From the NCBI RefSeq assembly GCF_007655005.1, contig NZ_SZVW01000011.1, forward strand, positions 1 through 64,000: a stretch of 64,000 bases of DNA, in the 5' to 3' direction. The notes beneath the pieces were generated by a model that saw only the letters and a list, made by a program, of their open reading frames with translations, ran no database searches and had not been told where the DNA came from. A program made the translations under genes and the position numbers. The stretch is from Streptomyces tibetensis. GTDB lineage: Bacteria; Actinomycetota; Actinomycetes; Streptomycetales; Streptomycetaceae. Of the stretch, positions 25,669-34,600 are shown one piece after another (within the stretch, counting starts at the first letter, position 1; every line of letters starts with the position of its first letter).

Positions 25669-26285
25669 CGCGCGTTGCGCTCCTGTCTGTTCAACTGCGG
25701 TACGTGGTAGCCGCGCTCCGCCCGGGCCCGGTGCAGCACACCGGCCCACCAGCTGAGGCGGTCGAACATCAGCCGGGCCGACACGTCCCAGTCGTCGGGG
25801 ACGGCCAGGGTGCCGTCGGGCCCGAGGCGCTCCCAGTAGTTGTGGAAGCTCACGGTCTCGTGCACCGGGACGGCGTGGACCTCGCCGAAGACCTGGCGCA
25901 GGGCGGCCACCGCGCACAACCCGCTGGAGGGTCCGCCGTAGGAGAGGAACCCGACGGGTTTGGCGTGCCATTCCTCGTCGTACCAGTCGATCGCGTTCTT
26001 CAGGGACGCCGGGAACGTCTGGTTGTGCTCGGGGGTGACCACCACGAACGCGTCGGCCGATCGCAACCAGGGCGCCAGGTCCTTGACGGCCTGGGGCCGG
26101 GGCGCGGACGGGTCGGCGGACATCACGTCGGGCAGCCAGGCCGTGGCGAGGTCTATGACGTCCACATCGAAGTCGGGTCGCAACCGGGCCCGCGAGGCCA
26201 GCCATTCCGCCGCGACGTGCCCGAACCGGCCTTTCCTGATGCTGCCGATGATGATCGCCAGCCGCAGTCGTTCATTCTCGGCCAC
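25611..26285 (-). CDS. NADPH-dependent FMN reductase family protein
   Basis: Predicted 224-aa flavodoxin-like NAD(P)H:FMN reductase, GTG start at 26285. The phosphate-binding loop is IIIGSIRKGRFGHVAA (residues 10-25); the PEHNQTFPASLKNAIDWYDEEW segment is the family signature and YGGPSSGL a further flavin contact. Known members reduce FMN or quinones, or act as azoreductases. It forms a two-gene unit with the thioesterase and could supply reduced flavin to the cluster hydroxylases besides the HpaC-like reductase. It is divergent from the regulator at 26460. Confidence 0.9.
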   Translation of the reverse strand: MAENERLRLAIIIGSIRKGRFGHVAAEWLASRARLRPDFDVDVIDLATAWLPDVMSADPSAPRPQAVKDLAPWLRSADAFVVVTPEHNQTFPASLKNAIDWYDEEWHAKPVGFLSYGGPSSGLCAVAALRQVFGEVHAVPVHETVSFHNYWERLGPDGTLAVPDDWDVSARLMFDRLSWWAGVLHRARAERGYHVPQLNRQERNARWTASGSDVSVIPSPTLSG

Positions 26286-26459
26286 CTGCCCCCGCCTTCC
26301 GCACCAGCGCCCAACCGCATTCCTCGGGGAACCCTGGCATATGCCCCTTCGGATTCGCTTCGGACGACTTCGGAAACGCTGCGCGGGAGCCCTTCGGAAG
26401 GATGGCCGAGCCCTTTTCGTCGCACGTCACGCCGGTCGTCGGCCGGTTACGCTGAGATC

Positions 26460-29400
26460 ATGGAATTCGGGGTGCTGGGGCCGCTGGAGGTGCGCACGGA
26501 CGAGAGTCGTCTGGTGCGGGTACCCGAAGTCAAGGTGCGCATGCTCCTCGCCGATCTGCTCGCCCACCACGGGCAGGTCGTCCCGGCGGCGCGGCTGATC
26601 GAGGACCTGTGGGGCGGCTCGACGTTCACGGCCCGGCCGACGGCGTCACTCCAGGCCAAAGTCTCCCAGCTGCGGCGCGCGTTGGAGGACGCGGAGGCGG
26701 GGGGCCGTGAACTGATCGCGCACCGGCCTCCCGGATACGTCCTGGACATCCCGGCCGGTGCGCTCGACGCCGGGCGGTTTCGCGAACTGGTCGCCCGGGC
26801 CAGGTCCGGCGCCGACCCGGTGACGCGGGCGGCGCTGTACACCGAGGCGCTGGCACTGTGGCGGGGCCCCGCCTTCGCCGAGTTCGCGGACCAGCCGTCC
26901 GTGCGGCCGACGGCGGCGAGCCTGGAGGAGGAGCGCCTCACGGCGGTGGAGGAACACGCCGGGGTGCGGCTGGAGTTGGGCGAGCACAGCCTGCTGGTGG
27001 GCGAGTTGACGGAGCTGGTGGAGCACCATCCGCTGCGTGAGGGCCTGCGGGGCGCGCTGATGTGGGCGCTGTACCAGGCGGGGCGCTCCTCCGAGGCGCT
27101 CGACTGCTTCAACGACCTGCGGCGCCGGCTCGACGAGGAGCTGGGGCTGACACCCGGGCCGTCCCTGGAAGCGCTGCAGCAGGCCATCCTGCGCCACGAC
27201 CCGCTTCTGGCCCGGCCGGAGCGGCCCGCGCCGTCCACCGCGGTGGTGCAGGCGGGCCCGGCGCCGACGGGTTCGGCCTTGCCCCTGGTGGGCCGTGAGC
27301 AGGACGTCCCGGCGATCCGGGCCCTGCTCTTACAGCGCCGCCTGGTGACGCTCACCGGCCCGGGAGGGGTCGGCAAGACGCGTCTCGCCCAGGCCACGGC
27401 GGAGAGTCTGGCGGGCGCGTTCGGCGAGGGCACCTGGCTGGTGGAGCTCGCGGACGCCGGGGGCCTGGAGCGGTTCGCAGGTGCGGAGGCGCTGGCCGAG
27501 CAGGTGATGGCGACGCTGGGCATCCGGGAGAACACCTCCGACGACGACGCCAAGGGTCCGGTCGACCGGCTGGCGAACGCGCTGGCGGGGCGGCGGCTGC
27601 TGCTCGTGCTGGACAACTGCGAACACGTCGTGGAGGCCGTCGCGCATCTGACCGGTCTGCTGCTGAGCCGGGCCCCGCACCTGCACATCCTGACCACCAG
27701 CCAGGAGCCCCTGCGCACCCGCGACGAGACGGTGTATCCGGTGGCGCCGCTGTCGCTGCCCCCGGAGAACGACCCGGACCTCGACGCCCTGACGAGCGCG
27801 GGGGCCGTACGTCTCTTCGTGGACAGGACCAGGGCGACGGACCCGGACTTCGTGCTGGACGCCACCACCGCTCCGCTCGTCGCGGATGTGTGCCGGCGCC
27901 TCGACGGCATCCCGCTCGCCCTGGAACTGGCCGCCACACGCGTGCGGTCGCTGGGCATCGGGGAACTGCACGACCGGCTCGACGACCGCTTCAAGGTGCT
28001 CAACAGCGGTTACCGAGACGCCCCTTCGCGCCACCGGACGCTGCAGGCCACGCTCGACTGGAGCTGGGGCCTGCTCGACGACCGGGAACGGACCGTGCTG
28101 CGCAGGCTGTCGGTGTTCGGCGAGGGGTGCGGGCTGCGGGCCGCCGAGGACGTGTGCTCCGGCGGCGGCGTGTCCCCCGCCGACGTCCTCGACACGCTGA
28201 GCCTGCTCGTGGAACGCTCCCTGGCCGTCCGCACGCAAGGGCCGCAGGGCCCGCGCTACCGGCTGCTGGAATCGGTCGCGGTCTACGCGCGTGACAAGCT
28301 CGCCGAGTCCGGTGAGCACGCCGAGACCGCCGCCCGGCACCTGCGCCACTGCGTCCGCCTCGCCGAGCGGGCCCGTCCGCATCTGCACGAGCGGGAGCAG
28401 TCCCGCTGGTTCCAGTACCTGGACCTGGAGGCGGCCAACGTGCAGCGCGCGCTGGCCGAGGCCGACCGGTCCGGGGCCGCGCAGGAGGCCCTGCGCCTGG
28501 TCAACTCGCTGACCTGGTACTGGTACGTCCGCGGCCGGCTCGGCGAGGCCCGCAGGGCGCTGGCGACGGCCCTGGACACGGCGGGCGAGGCCACTGCCGA
28601 GGAGCGCGTGGAGGCGGAGTTCTGGTACACGGGCATCCGCCTGCTGCTGGGCGAGCACGACCGGGAGTGCGACGCCCCGGAGGAGTACCCGCCGGAGTCG
28701 ACCCTGGAGTCGACCAGGGCCCAGTGGTTCCTGGCGCACGCGCAGTGGACGGTGGGGGCGCTGGTCGAGGGCGAACAGCGGGTCGAGCGGGTCCTGGTCC
28801 GCTTCCGCACGCTGCGTGACGCGTGGGGCACCGCCGCCGCGCTGACCACGCGCGCGTGCTTCGCCCTGGCCCGCGGGGACCTGGAGTCGCTGCGCGGCAA
28901 CGCCGAGGAGGCCCGCGCCCAGTTCGCGGAACTGGGCGACCTGTGGGGCCGGTTGAAGACGACCGACGTGCTCGGCAGGCTCGCCGAGATCAACGGCGAC
29001 TACGACCTCGCCGCCCAGCTGCACCGGGAGAGCCTGCGCATCGCCCAGGCCCTGGAGACCTGGCCCGAGATGTCCACGAAGCTGTCGGGTCTCGGCCGGA
29101 TCGCCCTGCTCACCCAGCGCTACGACGAGGCGGACGATCTGCACACGCGCGCGCTCAGGATCGCGGTCGGGCAGGGCAACCAGCCGGCCGAGCAGTTCGC
29201 CGCGCTGGGCCTCGCGCTGAGCGCCCGCCGCGAGGGCCGGCTGGAGGAGGCCGAGGAATGGCTGCGGCCCTGGCTCGCCTGGAACCGCCGCCGCGGCGAC
29301 GGCCCCGGTCTCGCGCTGGTCCTGGCCGAACTGGGCTTCATCGCCGAGCAGCGCGGCGACGCCGACCGCGCCCTGGCCTGTCACCGGGACGGCCTGGCAG

Positions 29401-29696
29401 CCGCCGCGACGACCAAGGACCCCCGCTCGGTCGCCCTGGCCCTCGAAGGCCTGGCCGGCGCGTACTCCCTGTCCGGCGAGACGGAACGGGCGACCCGCCT
29501 GCTCGGCACGGCAGCGGCGACCCGTGAGCGGGCCGGCGCCCCGCACCCCCCGGCGGAGCGGGGTGACGTGGAGCGCATCGCGGCCCGCCTGCGCGCCACG
29601 ATGGACGAGGGGACGTACGCGAGCGAGTTCACCGCGGGCACCCGGCGCAGCCATGAGGGGGAGGTCCTGGCGGAGACACACCCCCGGACACCATGA
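26460..29696 (+). CDS. AfsR-type SARP regulator with NB-ARC ATPase and TPR region
   Basis: Predicted 1,078 aa. Winged helix (EFGVLGPLEV, SLQAKVSQLRRAL) and activation domain (to about 255); NB-ARC domain with Walker A GPGGVGKTRLA (about 299-309), LLLVLDNCEHV (Walker B) and ILTTSQEPL; then about 500 residues of TPR-like helices. No C-terminal LuxR domain. Codon 291 is TTA (27330-27332), predicting bldA dependence. The ATG at 26460 lacks a ribosome site but a TACGCT hexamer lies a few bases upstream, fitting a leaderless transcript. Family members are signal-responsive activators; the target here is probably the left cluster. Confidence 0.9.
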   Translation: MEFGVLGPLEVRTDESRLVRVPEVKVRMLLADLLAHHGQVVPAARLIEDLWGGSTFTARPTASLQAKVSQLRRALEDAEAGGRELIAHRPPGYVLDIPAGALDAGRFRELVARARSGADPVTRAALYTEALALWRGPAFAEFADQPSVRPTAASLEEERLTAVEEHAGVRLELGEHSLLVGELTELVEHHPLREGLRGALMWALYQAGRSSEALDCFNDLRRRLDEELGLTPGPSLEALQQAILRHDPLLARPERPAPSTAVVQAGPAPTGSALPLVGREQDVPAIRALLLQRRLVTLTGPGGVGKTRLAQATAESLAGAFGEGTWLVELADAGGLERFAGAEALAEQVMATLGIRENTSDDDAKGPVDRLANALAGRRLLLVLDNCEHVVEAVAHLTGLLLSRAPHLHILTTSQEPLRTRDETVYPVAPLSLPPENDPDLDALTSAGAVRLFVDRTRATDPDFVLDATTAPLVADVCRRLDGIPLALELAATRVRSLGIGELHDRLDDRFKVLNSGYRDAPSRHRTLQATLDWSWGLLDDRERTVLRRLSVFGEGCGLRAAEDVCSGGGVSPADVLDTLSLLVERSLAVRTQGPQGPRYRLLESVAVYARDKLAESGEHAETAARHLRHCVRLAERARPHLHEREQSRWFQYLDLEAANVQRALAEADRSGAAQEALRLVNSLTWYWYVRGRLGEARRALATALDTAGEATAEERVEAEFWYTGIRLLLGEHDRECDAPEEYPPESTLESTRAQWFLAHAQWTVGALVEGEQRVERVLVRFRTLRDAWGTAAALTTRACFALARGDLESLRGNAEEARAQFAELGDLWGRLKTTDVLGRLAEINGDYDLAAQLHRESLRIAQALETWPEMSTKLSGLGRIALLTQRYDEADDLHTRALRIAVGQGNQPAEQFAALGLALSARREGRLEEAEEWLRPWLAWNRRRGDGPGLALVLAELGFIAEQRGDADRALACHRDGLAAAATTKDPRSVALALEGLAGAYSLSGETERATRLLGTAAATRERAGAPHPPAERGDVERIAARLRATMDEGTYASEFTAGTRRSHEGEVLAETHPRTP

Positions 29697-29908
29697 GCCG
29701 GCCCCTCCACCCGGCCCCCTGGGCACGTCGCGATCGTCGTGGACGTCCGTCGCCGCCCGCAGCATGACCCGCATGACAGCCGCCCCGAAAGCGTTGCGCC
29801 ACGTCGGCCCGGCCCCCGGATCCTTCATCGACCCATGCTCCTCGGGCGAAGCACGGGCTGCTCGGAAGGATCGTCCGCCCCCACGCGAACGGTGCCACAC
29901 TGGATTGC

Positions 29909-30184
29909 GTGGCGGAGACGGATCGGCAGCTCACCCGGCGGCTGGAGCAGGTCATCATGGACCTGCTGGAGCGACGTGCGGCCACTGCTTCGATCTGTCC
30001 GTCCGACGCCGCGCGCGAGGCATACGAAGGTGACGACGAGGGCTGGCGAGCCCTGATGGAACCGGCCCGCAGGGCGGCCTGGCGTCTGGTGGCGGCCGGC
30101 GAGGTCGAGGTGACCCAGGCCGGCCGGCCCGTCACGGAGACCGAAGCCCGCGGACCCATCCGCATCCGTCGCACGGGTCGGTGA
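29909..30184 (+). CDS. DUF3253 family protein
   Basis: Predicted 91-aa protein, GTG start. It matches the small winged-helix-like DUF3253 family: LERRAATASICPSDAAR, EGWRALMEPARRAAWRLVAAGEVEV, then GPIRIRR at the end. The function of the family is unknown. Its last 111 bp recur almost exactly at 36508-36618, downstream of the first Rhs gene. Confidence 0.85.
   Translation: MAETDRQLTRRLEQVIMDLLERRAATASICPSDAAREAYEGDDEGWRALMEPARRAAWRLVAAGEVEVTQAGRPVTETEARGPIRIRRTGR
30074..30184 (+). repeat. 111-bp direct repeat, copy 1 (3' end of the DUF3253 gene)
   Basis: Identical to 36508-36618 at 110 of 111 positions (one G/C difference near the stop). The copies bracket the DUF6183-like gene, the first Rhs gene and a kinase relic, 6.4 kb apart in direct orientation. 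Confidence 0.95.
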
Positions 30185-30358
30185 AGGTGGCCGTGCCCGT
30201 GCCTTCCGGCGGGAGCTGAGCGGGCTGACGGCTCTCCTCGCCACACGCTCGGCCGGCCCCGTGGCCATCGCCTCCGGGACCACCTCAGGCAGCCCAGGCG
30301 TGTGCGGCCTGGTCGGCAGGGACGATGAGGTCGAAGATGGTGCCAGGGAGGGCTTCCG

Positions 30359-31543
30359 CTACCCGGGACCGTCGCTGTCGACGTCGGTATCGCTCGCCGC
30401 CAGCACCGCGACCCGGGTCCGGTCGGGATCGAGTACGGCGAAGGCCAGGTCCGAGGTGTCGTGGTGGAACCAGTCCGTGAACGCCATGAAGCGCAGCCAC
30501 CGGTGATCCGCCGCGCGCCGCACGGCCTCCAGGAGGGGCACCCCGGCGGGCAGTCCCATGAGCGCGTAGAGACTCTCCCAGGCGTACAGCCGTGCGTACG
30601 CACCGCCCTGCCCGTGGCCGGTCACTCCGCCGACGTACGAAGCCGAGAAGAGTTCGTTGAGAACATCGTCGGGCGTCGTCGCGCAGGCGAGGGCGCTTCC
30701 CCGGCGGCTGCCCTCACCTTCCAGGCAGCGCAGGGGCAGTTCCTTGAGGAAGGAGATGCCGAAGTCATCGGGGGCGAGCGGGCTCGGCAGCGTGAAGAAC
30801 CGTGCCTCGGGCTCACGGGCCCATCCGCCGGCCCTGAACGGTCGGGCGGCCGCGTTCGCCCGGCCGTCGTCCCGAGCGTCCCCGGCACCACGGCCGGCGA
30901 CCACACCGCCGTCGGTCGGCGGAACCTCCGGGAAGCGCGAGCGGAGCTGCTTCGCGGTCTTGATCGAACCCAGTCCCCGGACCCGAACGGCGAACCGGTG
31001 CTCGACGTCCAGGCGCGTCCCGGGCAGCCGAGCCAGTGGGTGCCCCAGCTCACGAAGCTTCTCGGCGTACGCGTCCAGGGAGCGCCGACCGGTCCCCGAG
31101 CCGATCAGCGCCAGCTCTCCGAGGAGACAGGCCCGTAGCTCGACCGCCGGACCCAGTCCCCCGTCCGGCAACTCGCCGAACAGAGGCTCGATGTCGCGCA
31201 GATGCTGGGCCTTGACCAGCTTCGCGGCCACGGAACGCAGCAATCGGTCGCTGTCGCCGGGGGACATGGCCCCTCCGGGCAGCAGCCGGCTCACGAGGTC
31301 CACGGCGAACGTCACACAGTCCCGCGACCGCGTGTCGGCCAGGGTCTCGGCGATCTGCCCGACGGTGCGCGCCGCAGAGGCTTCACGGGGCCCGTCGCCG
31401 ACCGCCGTCCGGCACAGCCGCTCCGCCGCCTCGTACATTCCTTCCGGTCCGAGCTCAGCGGGCTGCTGCGACTCCGGCCCGGGCCGCTCCCGGCGATGCC
31501 GATCAAAAGCACCGTCGCCGGGTGTCTCTTCGTTGTGGCTCAC
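30359..31543 (-). CDS. DUF6183-like family protein
   Basis: Predicted 394 aa, GTG start at 31543. The C-terminal part (PSPLAPDDFGISFLKELPL, AYARLYAWESLYALMGLPAGVP, HRWLRFMAFTDWFHHDTSDLAFAVLDPDRTRVAVLAASDTD) resembles DUF6183 proteins found in many Streptomyces. Function unknown. It is divergent from the first Rhs gene with only 82 bp between, and such proteins often sit near toxin or accessory loci, so a defence or immunity-like role is possible but unsupported. Confidence 0.75.
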   Translation of the reverse strand: MSHNEETPGDGAFDRHRRERPGPESQQPAELGPEGMYEAAERLCRTAVGDGPREASAARTVGQIAETLADTRSRDCVTFAVDLVSRLLPGGAMSPGDSDRLLRSVAAKLVKAQHLRDIEPLFGELPDGGLGPAVELRACLLGELALIGSGTGRRSLDAYAEKLRELGHPLARLPGTRLDVEHRFAVRVRGLGSIKTAKQLRSRFPEVPPTDGGVVAGRGAGDARDDGRANAAARPFRAGGWAREPEARFFTLPSPLAPDDFGISFLKELPLRCLEGEGSRRGSALACATTPDDVLNELFSASYVGGVTGHGQGGAYARLYAWESLYALMGLPAGVPLLEAVRRAADHRWLRFMAFTDWFHHDTSDLAFAVLDPDRTRVAVLAASDTDVDSDGPG

Positions 31544-31625
31544 GCCCCGAGTCTACGAGCAGGAGATCAAGTAACTTTGCTGAGGCATACGTGCCTTGAG
31601 TGGAGCCAGGCGACGGGGGAAGAAC

Positions 31626-34600
31626 GTGGGAAACCGGCCAGCGGATTGGCATGTCCTCGATCTGGACAAGGACCCGACCCCTGGCGATCCGCAACGGGTG
31701 CGCAGTCTCGCCAAGGTCCTGCACGACTTCGCCGACGACGTGTCCGACGCATTGCGGCTGGTCAAGGGCATGGCGGGCGAAAGCACCCTGGCGGAGTGGG
31801 CGGGCAAGTCCGCCACGGTCTTCAAGGACGAGTTCTCGGGCGTCCCGAAGAACTTGAAGAAGCTGGAGAAGTCGTACGGGATGTGCGGCGACGCCCTCGC
31901 GGACTTCTGGCCGAAGCTGGAACGCGCCCAGGCGCTGGCGGACAAGGCACTGGCGAAGGCGCGCGAGGCCCGCTCGAACCTCTCCTCGGCGCAGTCGAAG
32001 CTCACGTCGGCCGACTCCTGGGTGACCCGGGCTTCGAAGGAGGCCGACAAGTACAAGGACGACCCGACCGGCAGCAAGTCGGACTCCGACCACCCGGACG
32101 AGGCGAAGGTACGGGCGGCCACGCGGGACGTCCAGCACGCCAGGACGGCGCAGACGAACGCGCAGTCGGCCGTCGATGACGCCCAGAGTGCCCTGGACGC
32201 GGCGAAGAAGATGGCCGAAGACGCCCGCAAGATGCGCGAGGACGCCGCCCGCGAGGCCAAGAGCAAGATCGACGAGGCGTCCGACGCCGGCATCCAGAAT
32301 CGGTCGTGGTGGGAGGACATCGGAGACTGGTTCACCGACAACTGGGACACCATCGTCGCGGTCTGCAAGGTCGTCGTGACAGTGGTCGGCGTCATCGCGA
32401 TGATCATCGGCGGACCGATCCTGGCCGCGATCGTCGTCGTGGCCGCCCTCGTCGTCCTCGCCGACACTCTCAACAAATATCGCAAAGGCCAAGCGTCCCT
32501 GTGGGACGTGGGATTCGCGGCCCTGGACTGCATACCCGGCGGCAAGGGCATCACCACGCTCGGCAAGCTCGCGACGGGCGCGAAAGCCCTGGGCAAGGGT
32601 GGCCTCAAGGCAATGGCCAAGGGCCTGGGACGAGGTTTGCGCAAGGGAGCCGACGACGCGGTCGGCAAGAGCAAGCCGGCCAAGGGGCGGTGCAAGAACG
32701 GCGATCCCGTCGACATGGTCTCCGGCGAGATGCTCGTGGAGGAGACCGACGTGGAGTTGCCCGGGCTCCTTCCGCTCGTACTGCGGCGCACGCATCTGTC
32801 GACATACAACTGGGGTCAGTGGTTCGGTCCGTCCTGGGCCTCGACACTGGACGAGCGTCTCGAACTGGACGAAGAGGGCGTCGTCTTCGCCGCTGAAGAC
32901 GGCATGATCCTCGTGTATCCCGTGCCCGCCCCCGGTGTCTCGGTCATGCCGGTGGAGGGACCACGCTGGCCACTGGACTGGGACGGCGCACCCGACACTC
33001 CCATCCGCATCACCGACCCGGCCACCGGACGCACTCGCCACTTCGCCCCACCGGCCGGACCTGTCGCCGCGAACGAGGCGTTCACTCTTCCCCTCGCAGC
33101 GGTGACCGACCGCCACGGACGGCGCATCGACATCGACCGGGATGCATCCGGCACCCCCACCGCCGTCCGCGACTCCGGCGGGCGCTACCTGCACATCGAC
33201 ACCGACGGCGACCGGATGGTCGGGCTGCGGCTGCGAAACGAGGAGGCCGGGCCCGACGGCACGACGCTGCTGCGTTACGGCTACAGCCCTGACGGACACC
33301 TCACGGAGATCTACAACTCCAGCGGCCTTCCCCTCCGGTACGCCTACGACATCCAGGGACGCATCACGTCCTGGACCGACCGCAACGGCACCTGGTACCG
33401 CTTCACCTACGACGACCAGGACCGCTGCATACGCGGCGAAGGTGCCCACGGGTTCCTGTCCTGCTCCATCGCCTACGACACCGAAGGCCGGGAGACCCGC
33501 TACACCGACTCGCTGGGCCACACCACGACCTACCGGTACAACGAACGTCGGCAGGTCGTCGCCCAGACCGACCCGCTCGGCAACACCACCCACGCCGAGT
33601 GGGACCCGTACAACCGGCTGCTCTCCCGCACGAATCCGCTCGGCCACACGTCCCGTTTCAGCTACGACGAACGCGGCAACCTCATCTCCGTGGTCCGCCC
33701 CGACGGCACGGTCACCACGTGCGAGTACGACGCCTCCGACCGTCCCCTGTGGATCACTTTGCCGAACGGCGGCAGGCGTGGCTACGCGTATGACGAGCAC
33801 GGCCACCCGACAGCGACCGTCGACGCCGACGGTGCCGTCACCACCTACGCCTATGAACCCTCCGGTGGACTGCTCAGCGTCACCAACGCCCTGGGAGCGA
33901 CCCACCGCGTCCACCCGGGGCCACTGGGACTGCCCGACTCCGTCAGCGCGCCACTGGGCGGTACCTCGCACGTCACCCGCGACGCCTTCGGCCGCATCGT
34001 CGGCACCGTCGACGCCGCCGGCGCGACGACACGCACCACCTGGACGGTGGAGGGCTACCCCGCTGAGCGGATCATGGCCGACGGCAGCAGCGAGAGCTGG
34101 TCCTACGACGGCGAGGGCAACATCGTCCACTACACCGGCCTCGACGGCCGGACCACGACCCACGCCTTCACCCACTTCGATCTGCTCCGCTCCAGGACGG
34201 AGGCGGACGGTTCGACGACGCTGTTCGCGTACGACACCGAACTGCGGCTCACGTCCGTGACGAGCGCGTCGGGTGCGGTGTGGTCGTACACGTACGACGC
34301 GGCGGGCCGCCTCGTGCGCGAAGTGGACTTCAACGGCCGCGCCGTCGCCTACGCCTACGACGCCGCGGGCCGTCTGATCCGGCGCACCAACGGCGCCGGC
34401 GAGATCACCGCATACACGCGGGACGCGTGCGGCCGGGTCGTGGAGCGACGCTCCGGCGGGGCGATCGCCACCTTCGCGTACGACTCGTCCGGTCAACTGA
34501 TCACAGCGGTCACCCCCGAGACGACGCTCACGTTCGCACGCGACGTAGTAGGCCGTGTCGTCTCGGAAGAGTGCAATGGCCGCGCGGTCCGCACGTCGTA

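Noticed and set aside
29696..29909. Additional gene between the AfsR-type regulator and the DUF3253 gene
   Set aside because: Short frames here lack ribosome sites and coding-like composition.
31596..31625. TTG start for the first Rhs gene
   Set aside because: The GTG at 31626 has a GGGGGAAG site and the T7SS-type signal begins right after it.
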